Below are positions 45,641 to 51,444 of a stretch of 51,444 nt of DNA, one piece after another (within the stretch, counting starts at the first letter, position 1; each line of letters opens with the position of its first letter). The notes beneath the pieces were generated by a model that saw only the letters and a program-made list of their open reading frames with translations, made no database searches and was not told the origin of the DNA. Source of the stretch: Gemmatimonadota bacterium (lineage in GTDB: Bacteria > Gemmatimonadota > Gemmatimonadetes > Longimicrobiales > Gaopeijiaceae); NCBI GenBank assembly GCA_028873815.1, contig JAPPNN010000009.1, positions 1-51,444 on the forward strand. Direction: 5' to 3'. The position numbers were made by a program, and so were the translations under genes.

Positions 45641-46087
45641 TCAGTTTTCCTCGTCCTGATAGATCCACAGGCTGGATTGGTCCAGCACGTTTTCGAGTCT
45701 CCACCACACGGTCTGTCCGGGACGCACGTAGATCACACTGCTGCGGTATGGCCGATCGCCGATGGGATCGGCCTGCAACCGGAACCCCGAACCCATGAGC
45801 AGGCTCCTGGGAAGGGGCACGGAGTCGCGCCTCATGCTTGTGATTGTAAGCAGCGCCATGCGGTCAGCGCCGCGAAGCGCATAAATGCGCATGTCGAGCC
45901 AGTTGCGGTTGTTGACGTGCAGCTTGCTCTCGGGCGCACCCTCCCAGGCCGCCTCGCCGCCCACGCCGGGCGGGTCGCCGGAGCGCTCCGAACTCGAAGC
46001 GCATCCGGCGACCGCCGCGGCGAAAAGAGCGGCGACAAGCCAGAGGCCGGCTGCTCCTACGGGATGACGCCCTGCTGGGTCATGCAT
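45641..46087 (-). CDS. Small lipoprotein of unknown function in SusCD-peptidase locus
   Basis: Product of 148 residues. The signal ends with the lipobox AAAVAGC (Cys29); the mature part has a Gly/Ser/Pro-rich start, then a beta-rich domain beginning KLHVNNRNWLDMRIYALRG and including LQADPIGDRPYRSSVIYV and PGQTVWWRLENVLDQSSLW. I have no named family for it. The ATG at 46087 has GGAGGT nine bases upstream and overlaps the SusD gene end by 31 bases, while the following peptidase gene starts 14 bases downstream. It is thus part of the operon and probably membrane-anchored. Confidence 0.7.
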   Translation of the reverse strand: MHDPAGRHPVGAAGLWLVAALFAAAVAGCASSSERSGDPPGVGGEAAWEGAPESKLHVNNRNWLDMRIYALRGADRMALLTITSMRRDSVPLPRSLLMGSGFRLQADPIGDRPYRSSVIYVRPGQTVWWRLENVLDQSSLWIYQDEEN

Positions 46088-47430
46088 CCCGGCGGAACCT
46101 CCGGTTCGCGCGGGAGGCACTCGCTCAGCGGGTAGGGCATCGCGCTGTGAAGCCGCTGGTCGGCGCTGGGCGGACCCAGCACGGGGATGTCCAGCAGCTT
46201 GTCGTAGCGGTTCATGTCGATCCACGTGTGCCCCCACTCGAAGACCAGCGAGAACCGCTTGTTGTAGAGCAGTTCGTTGAGCAGGTCGTCGTCGGATCCG
46301 GGATAGGGATCCGGCAGCGGCTCCAGGCCGCCCGAGTTCATGCGTATGAAGTTGATGTCCTCGATCGCGGCTGCCCGGTTGCCCATCGCCAGGTTCGCCT
46401 CGGCCCGGATCAGAATAAGCTCCTCGTTCTTGACCCAGACGAACGGGGCGCTCGGACTCTCGTACAGGGTGTACTGCAGATCCGAAGTCACCTCGAGCAG
46501 CTGATACGCCCCAACCTCCTTGAACTTGGTCTGGAAGCGCAAGTCGGGTGATCCGTCCGCGCGGGCCTGGGCCTCGGTGCGGAAGCGCGTGTTCGCGTAC
46601 AGCAGGTCGGGCCGGTTGGCCGGGTTGACGAGGTCGCCCGAGTTGACCGACCAGCTGTGTTGCGCGCCATAGGCCAGCGGCATGCCGGTGCCCGCAAAGG
46701 ACTCCGCAACCGCCTGCATGGCGCCGGACCAGTTGTTGCGGTGCACCTCCGCACGCGCCTTGATCGCGCGGTTGAGGCGGACGAAGTCGCCCGGCGACGC
46801 GAAGTTGGCCAGTCCGGCCGTCACGCCGAAGGGGAACGACGAGGCGGCCTGCAGATCGCTGCGCGCTTCGTCGAGCAGGCTGATCACGTGGCCGTAGACC
46901 TCGTTCTCGCCCACGATCGGAGCCGGCGGGTCATTGGGGTCGGACCCGACCGCGACGGGTGCGCCCAGGTGCCGCCGGGTCACCGCGATATGCAGCAGGT
47001 CGTACGCCTGGATGGTCTTGGTGAAACCACGCACCGCCGCCTTGTCGGGTTCGGGGATCTCCGCTCCCGCCAGCGCCTCCAGAAGCAGGTTGGCGTTGCG
47101 CATGTTCTTGTACGCTTCACCCCAGACCTGCGTCCCCACGAAGAGGGTCTGGGTCCATGGGTCGCGGACGCTGCCGGGCAGGGAAGACCCGGTGGGCGCC
47201 ATCGGGTAGACTTCGCGGCCGAAGGCGCCGACCCAGTGCACCATGTCGGCCGCGGTGAGACGCGTGTCGAAGAGCAGGCCCTGCGCCGCGGCCGCGATTG
47301 CGGCCGAGTTCGGGTTGGTCTGCAGGTCCTCCACGCTGGGGTTGTTGAAATCGGGTACGGTCAGTTCGCACGCCGTGAAAGCGGTTGCGAAGAGACCCGC
47401 CGTCAGGAGACGGCCCAGTTGTCTGATCAT
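46057..47430 (-). CDS. SusD/RagB-family substrate-binding lipoprotein
   Basis: Surface lipoprotein of 457 residues pairing with the SusC receptor encoded directly upstream. The signal peptide ends LFATAFTAC (Cys21). TPR-like helices include YKNMRNANLLLEALAGAE, AVRGFTKTIQAYDLLHIA and ELILIRAEANLAMGNRAAAIEDINFIR, and the late LLYNKRFSLVFEWGHTWIDMNRY block is diagnostic of RagB/SusD. ATG 47430 is preferred because GGGAG lies about ten bases upstream; the in-frame ATG at 47439 sits too close to it. It is followed by a small lipoprotein and two peptidase-like genes, suggesting a peptide substrate as for RagAB. Confidence 0.9.
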   Translation of the reverse strand: MIRQLGRLLTAGLFATAFTACELTVPDFNNPSVEDLQTNPNSAAIAAAAQGLLFDTRLTAADMVHWVGAFGREVYPMAPTGSSLPGSVRDPWTQTLFVGTQVWGEAYKNMRNANLLLEALAGAEIPEPDKAAVRGFTKTIQAYDLLHIAVTRRHLGAPVAVGSDPNDPPAPIVGENEVYGHVISLLDEARSDLQAASSFPFGVTAGLANFASPGDFVRLNRAIKARAEVHRNNWSGAMQAVAESFAGTGMPLAYGAQHSWSVNSGDLVNPANRPDLLYANTRFRTEAQARADGSPDLRFQTKFKEVGAYQLLEVTSDLQYTLYESPSAPFVWVKNEELILIRAEANLAMGNRAAAIEDINFIRMNSGGLEPLPDPYPGSDDDLLNELLYNKRFSLVFEWGHTWIDMNRYDKLLDIPVLGPPSADQRLHSAMPYPLSECLPREPEVPPGCMTQQGVIP

Positions 47431-47452
47431 TGGTCTCATTCTCCCGTTCACG

Positions 47453-50440
47453 TTAGAAGCCCACGTCCACCGAGAACCAGAAGCTCCGGCTCGGCGGGTA
47501 GGGTGCCACGTCCTGTCCACGGCCGACTGCTTCGCTGCCGAAGTTGCTGACTTCGGGATCCAGTCCGGCGTAGTCGGTGAAGGTCAGCAGGTTGCGGCTG
47601 CTCAGGTTGAGTCGAATATGCCGGGCCGTGCTCCAGATGTTCGCGACCATGTTCTCGGGCATGTCGTAGCTGATGGTCAGTTCGCGCAGCTTCACGAAGG
47701 AAGCGTCCTGGAAGTAGGTCCCCGTGTTCTGGGGGAACTCCCGGTTGCGCTTTACGCAGACGCTCTCGCCGTTGACGGTGTTGTTGCAGTCCTCGGTGTT
47801 CCGGGTGAGGTCGAAGAGGAACTGGGTCAGATTGTTGGCCGTCCCACCCTTCTGCCAATCCAGAGTCGAGTAGACGTTGAACCGTCCGAAGCTGATGTCG
47901 TTCGAGAAGCCCATGCGGAAGTCCGCGTTGGATTCCGCCAGCGGGCCTACGCCGACCTCACCGGTTTCGGGGTCGGGGCCGTTGCCCCAGAGCAGCGTCA
48001 GGGACCTGCCCTCCTCGGCCACGGTGGTGCCGTAGAAGTAGCCGAACCCCTGGATCCGGAAGCGTGGAACCGGGAGCGAGACCACCTGACTGCGGTCCAT
48101 GGTGAAGGTGGTGCGCGAGGTCCACTGCAGGTTGCTGGTGTAGAACGGCACCACCGTCAGGGCGGTCTCCAATCCCCAGATGTTGATTTCGCCGCCGTTG
48201 AAGATGGACTCGACGAAACCGGTGGACGGGGCGAGTGAGCGCTCCAGGATCACGTCCCTGACCGTCTTGTTGAAGTACGTCAACTCGAGCGTGGCCCGGT
48301 CCTCGAACAGCGTCGCGTCGACGCCGCCCTCGATCTCGGTCTGGCGCTCGGGACGCAGGTCCAGCGCCGCCGTGGCGCCCTGCACGCGCAGGGCCGGCAG
48401 TCCGCCGATGTTCCTGCCCTCGTACTCGGTGAACTTCTGCCCGTAGACCGGCTGGTTGCCCGACTGGCCCCAGGCGCCCCGGAACTTGACCTCTTCCAGA
48501 AGGTTGCCACCGATCGGGAAGCGATAGGAGGCCGCAAACTTCGGATAGAAGTGGAACGCTTCGGTGTCGGAGTTGTTGGAACTACGGTCGGCGCGCGCTC
48601 CCGCGGTCAGGAGCAGCCGCTCGTCCATCATCAGCAACTCTTCCTGGGCGAAGATGCCGAAGTCGAGGATCCGCTCCCGGTTCTGCCTGACCTCGGTCGC
48701 CGTGCCCCGGTCGATGTTCTGCAGGCCCCCGATGAGGTTCTTCGCGATCGTGCTGCTGTAGTCGAGGTCGCGGATCTCGTACTGGGTGCCGAAGGACGTC
48801 GTCGACTGGTACGAGTCGGAGTTGAAGGTGTAGACGGCGTTCAGGTTGGCATTCATGTACTGGCTGTAGGCCGACCCGAGCACCGACGTGCCGGGAAGCC
48901 CGTCACTGGGCTCGAACTGCGATTCGGGCGGCGAGAACAGTTCGTTCTTCTGGTTGTAGAAGTCGATTCCGCCGGTGGCGCTCAGCCGCAGATTGTGCGT
49001 GGACGAAGTGATGGCGTCGAAGGTCAGGTTCCCGGACCCCACGAAGCGCCACACCTCCTCGTCGTTCCGCACGAGCGACGCCGTCTCCAGGATGTTCGAT
49101 CCGGCGAACGGGTTCCGGGGATAGGTGCCCTGCCCGCTGGGGCAATTGTCGATGTCGGCCTGGCGGCTTCCGTCGGCGCAGGTCGCGCGCAGGTCGACGA
49201 AGCTCGGCGTCGACGGGAGCGTCATGTAGTAGCTGATGCTCCGGTTGTCGTTATTGGTGATGCCGCGGCCCGCCAGGGTGTGGATCGCGTTCGTGTTCAG
49301 GCTGAAGGAGACGCGGTCGCCGAGCGTCTGGTCGATGTTGAGCTTCAGCGACTCCTTGTTGTAGAAGGTGTTGTCGATGATGCCGCCATCGTGCTTGACC
49401 AGGCCAGAGGCGTAGTAGCGCGTGTCCTCCGTACCGCCGCTCACGCTCGCCTGGGTCTCGTAGGAGAGGGGTTCGTTCCCCGCCAGCAGCTCCTCGTGGT
49501 CGAAGAACTTGCCGGCCTGCCAGTGATCCCTGGCCTGGGGCCCGAAGAACTCCACCGCCTCGTCCATCGAGGTGAACTCGCGCAAGCCCAGCTTGTTGGC
49601 GAGCTGGAAGAAGCCGAAGCGCTGAGTGACGTTGAACTGCGGCGCGCCGACCCGGCCCCGCTTGGTGCGGATGATGACCACACCGTTGTTCGCCTTCGAT
49701 CCGTAGATCGCGGCGGCCGAGGCCCCCTTGAGGATCTCGATGCTCTCGATGTCGTACGGATTCAGGTCGGCGATCCGGTTCGCGGAGTTGTCCTGCGAGC
49801 CTCCACGGACGGGGTTGGAAGAGGAAACGGTGACGGTGTGCACCCCCGAGGGGATCGTCTGGTCGCTGACGATCACGCCGTCCACGACATAGAGCGGCGT
49901 GTGCGCGCCCAGGATCGTGGACACGCCCCGGAGCTGAAGCTGCATGCCTCCGCCCGGGGCTCCCGAGTTCGATTGGATGTTCGCCCCGGCGACCTTGCCC
50001 CGGAGCGCCTGCTCAACCGACCAGGTGGGCACCCTTTCGAGGTCCCTCGCGCTCACGGTCGAAACCGCGTTGGCGAGGTTCCTCCGGGAGATTCCGGTGG
50101 CCTGTCCCGTCACGACGATCTCGTCGAGGTTGAGGACGTCCACCCTGAGGAAGACGCTGATGTTGTTCGTGCCCTCGGGTACGGTGACCGATGCCGGCTG
50201 GTATCCCAGCATGCTGATATCGAGAACGACCTCGCCGGCTCCCACGGTGACGGCGAAGTTGCCGTCCTCTGCCGTGAAGGTGCCGAGGGTGGTCCCCGTG
50301 ACGGCGACGGCCGCCCCCGAAATGGGCTGCCCGGTGGTGGCGTCGGTGACGGCGCCTGTTAGCACGCGCGTCTGGGCCAGGATCTCTCCCGTGCCCAGAA
50401 GCATGAACAGGCCCGCCATGATGCCGTAGCGCAATCTCAT
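47453..50440 (-). CDS. SusC/RagA-family TonB-dependent outer-membrane receptor (third)
   Basis: Outer-membrane transporter of 995 residues, clearly diverged from the two receptors at 24.7-32 kb. It has a signal peptide (MLLGTGEILAQ), a regulatory-like domain (LTGAVTDATTGQPISGAAVAV), the plug (LDEIVVTGQATGIS, LQLRGVSTILGAHTPLYVVDG, IYGSKANNGVVIIRTKRG) and a barrel ending SFWFSVDVGF with terminal Phe. Both Cys and EF-hand-like loops of the other pair are missing; instead it has CADGS and NCPSGQG. The AAGGAGGAG ribosome site precedes ATG 50440. It heads the five-gene minus-strand locus, and SusD follows after 22 bases. A peptide substrate is suggested only by the peptidase-like genes. Confidence 0.92.
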   Translation of the reverse strand: MRLRYGIMAGLFMLLGTGEILAQTRVLTGAVTDATTGQPISGAAVAVTGTTLGTFTAEDGNFAVTVGAGEVVLDISMLGYQPASVTVPEGTNNISVFLRVDVLNLDEIVVTGQATGISRRNLANAVSTVSARDLERVPTWSVEQALRGKVAGANIQSNSGAPGGGMQLQLRGVSTILGAHTPLYVVDGVIVSDQTIPSGVHTVTVSSSNPVRGGSQDNSANRIADLNPYDIESIEILKGASAAAIYGSKANNGVVIIRTKRGRVGAPQFNVTQRFGFFQLANKLGLREFTSMDEAVEFFGPQARDHWQAGKFFDHEELLAGNEPLSYETQASVSGGTEDTRYYASGLVKHDGGIIDNTFYNKESLKLNIDQTLGDRVSFSLNTNAIHTLAGRGITNNDNRSISYYMTLPSTPSFVDLRATCADGSRQADIDNCPSGQGTYPRNPFAGSNILETASLVRNDEEVWRFVGSGNLTFDAITSSTHNLRLSATGGIDFYNQKNELFSPPESQFEPSDGLPGTSVLGSAYSQYMNANLNAVYTFNSDSYQSTTSFGTQYEIRDLDYSSTIAKNLIGGLQNIDRGTATEVRQNRERILDFGIFAQEELLMMDERLLLTAGARADRSSNNSDTEAFHFYPKFAASYRFPIGGNLLEEVKFRGAWGQSGNQPVYGQKFTEYEGRNIGGLPALRVQGATAALDLRPERQTEIEGGVDATLFEDRATLELTYFNKTVRDVILERSLAPSTGFVESIFNGGEINIWGLETALTVVPFYTSNLQWTSRTTFTMDRSQVVSLPVPRFRIQGFGYFYGTTVAEEGRSLTLLWGNGPDPETGEVGVGPLAESNADFRMGFSNDISFGRFNVYSTLDWQKGGTANNLTQFLFDLTRNTEDCNNTVNGESVCVKRNREFPQNTGTYFQDASFVKLRELTISYDMPENMVANIWSTARHIRLNLSSRNLLTFTDYAGLDPEVSNFGSEAVGRGQDVAPYPPSRSFWFSVDVGF

Positions 50441-50570
50441 AAGGCTCCTCCTTTGCTGATTGCGTACAACGTGTTGGGTGTGTCCCGTTTTCGCGGCTTG
50501 CGTACCGATTTGCATACAGACGTGGCCAAAAGGGGTGGCCCATTCCGCTGCTGCCGCGTAGTGTTCGGAC

Positions 50571-51444
50571 ATGATCAAGCCCCAGCCTGGATCGAACGCT
50601 CGGTGCACCCTCTCACCGTCTAGCCTCCCACTGCTGGCCCTGATCATGGCGGCGGGCTGGGGCGACGGGACCGCCGCCCAGGAAATCCCGGAGGACCGGT
50701 TTGCCCGCTTCCGGCAACTTATGGCCTACCCGTCACTTGTGAAAGGGGGCAGCGTCGGTGCGCGGTGGTTGGGCCGAGCCCAGGAAACGATTGAACTTCC
50801 AGGCGAGGATCGACCCCTGGCCGCGGAACTCGTCGAGGTCTACCGCATCGGGTCGGTCGATGCGGCCGCCGAATGGCAGGTGTTGGGCACGGTTCCGGCC
50901 GCGGGCTTCGACGAGGCCGGGAACCTGTATTTCCTGGACGCGCCTGCTCGCGTGGTCGTCGTCGACCCTGACGGCAACCTGCTGGGCGAGATCGGCCGCC
51001 CCGGCGAGGGCCCCGGCGAGTTCCGCAGACCGGAGCAGCTGGATGTCTTGGCGAGCGGGCGAGTCGTAGTCACCGACTCGTTTATCTTTCAGATCTTCGG
51101 TGCCGCCGGCGTGTTCGAACGAACGGTGAGCGTGAAGATCGACCCATCGAACATCTCGGGTATCGGGGCTTTTGTGCGGGCCGCGAGCTTTGGCGCGCGC
51201 CCCGCCCGCGATGGCGCTGCGATTTTCTCGGACGGCATCCGCAAGATCCTGCGCACGGACCTGTCGTCGGATGAGGCGCGGATCGACACGTTCGTGGAAG
51301 CGTGGGCGCCGCCAGGGACCGAAGAGATTTCCGGGGATTTCGCCGATATGGCCAGCGCCGCATTGTGGGGACTCGAGCCACCCCTCGTTTTCGATGCGCT
51401 GCCAGGGGGCGGGGTCGCGTTTTCGGACTCATCCGCCTACGCGA
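50571..51444 (+). CDS. Secreted six-bladed beta-propeller (NHL-like) protein, 3' end beyond window
   Basis: The open frame continues to the window edge (291 codons visible). It starts at ATG 50571; the N-terminus has a hydrophobic stretch (LPLLALIMAAGWGDGTAAQ) acting as signal peptide. The visible repeats, such as GFDEAGNLYFLDAPARVVVV, GEIGRPGEGPGEFRRPEQL and VLASGRVVVTDSFIFQIF, are typical of 6-bladed beta-propeller proteins common in Bacteroidota and Gemmatimonadota. It is divergent from the SusC gene (130 bases between starts), so a shared regulatory region is likely. The product is incomplete here and its ligand is unknown. Confidence 0.8.
   Translation, partial: MIKPQPGSNARCTLSPSSLPLLALIMAAGWGDGTAAQEIPEDRFARFRQLMAYPSLVKGGSVGARWLGRAQETIELPGEDRPLAAELVEVYRIGSVDAAAEWQVLGTVPAAGFDEAGNLYFLDAPARVVVVDPDGNLLGEIGRPGEGPGEFRRPEQLDVLASGRVVVTDSFIFQIFGAAGVFERTVSVKIDPSNISGIGAFVRAASFGARPARDGAAIFSDGIRKILRTDLSSDEARIDTFVEAWAPPGTEEISGDFADMASAALWGLEPPLVFDALPGGGVAFSDSSAYA

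Overview
The window is high-GC bacterial chromosome. It most resembles the Gemmatimonadota, or a relative with a Bacteroidota-like outer membrane. This is inferred from three SusC/RagA-type TonB-dependent receptors with carboxypeptidase-regulatory-like N-termini, two SusD/RagB lipoproteins, S9 peptidases with WD40-like repeats, a PorX-type response regulator, dense packing with GTGA/ATGA overlaps, and frequent GTG and TTG starts. No rRNA, tRNA, CRISPR array, insertion sequence or prophage was recognised.

Layout. 1-2549 (minus): an atypical SDR, heme O synthase and an S58/DmpA peptidase cut by the window edge. 2684-10004 (plus): a TonB-like protein, the PorX-like PglZ response regulator, then an envelope cassette (MsbA-like ABC exporter, LpxL/HtrB-like acyltransferase, family 2 glycosyltransferase, DUF3108 protein, ICMT-like methyltransferase). 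10006-13516: small uncharacterised proteins, a Tat-exported glycosylasparaginase and an isocitrate/isopropylmalate-type dehydrogenase. 13576-20904: thiolase, hydroxyacyl-CoA dehydrogenase and enoyl-CoA hydratase (short-chain acyl-CoA metabolism), interspersed with a frameshifted membrane-protein gene, rpsU, infA, ssb and several unknowns. This stretch includes an AT-richer non-coding part near 18.06-18.43 kb with operator-like palindromes. 21033-24482: recF-dciA-gyrB.

24653-39631 is one tight co-directional run: SusC, SusD, a second closely related SusC, a deoxyhypusine-synthase-like enzyme, AddB-like and AddA-like proteins. 39758-41557 holds a secreted unknown and an N-acetylmuramoyl-L-alanine amidase. 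41587-50440 (minus) is a five-gene locus: SusC, SusD, a small lipoprotein and two S9-family peptidase paralogs, probably for protein or peptide capture and degradation. A divergent secreted beta-propeller gene runs off the right edge.

The parts most worth a second look are the S9 peptidase pair, which keep the serine elbow but lack the usual Asp and His; the SusC-SusD-SusC-DHS-AddBA run; the PorX-like regulator beside an envelope-lipid cassette; and a pair of near-identical 16-bp palindromes flanking an unknown HTH-like gene.
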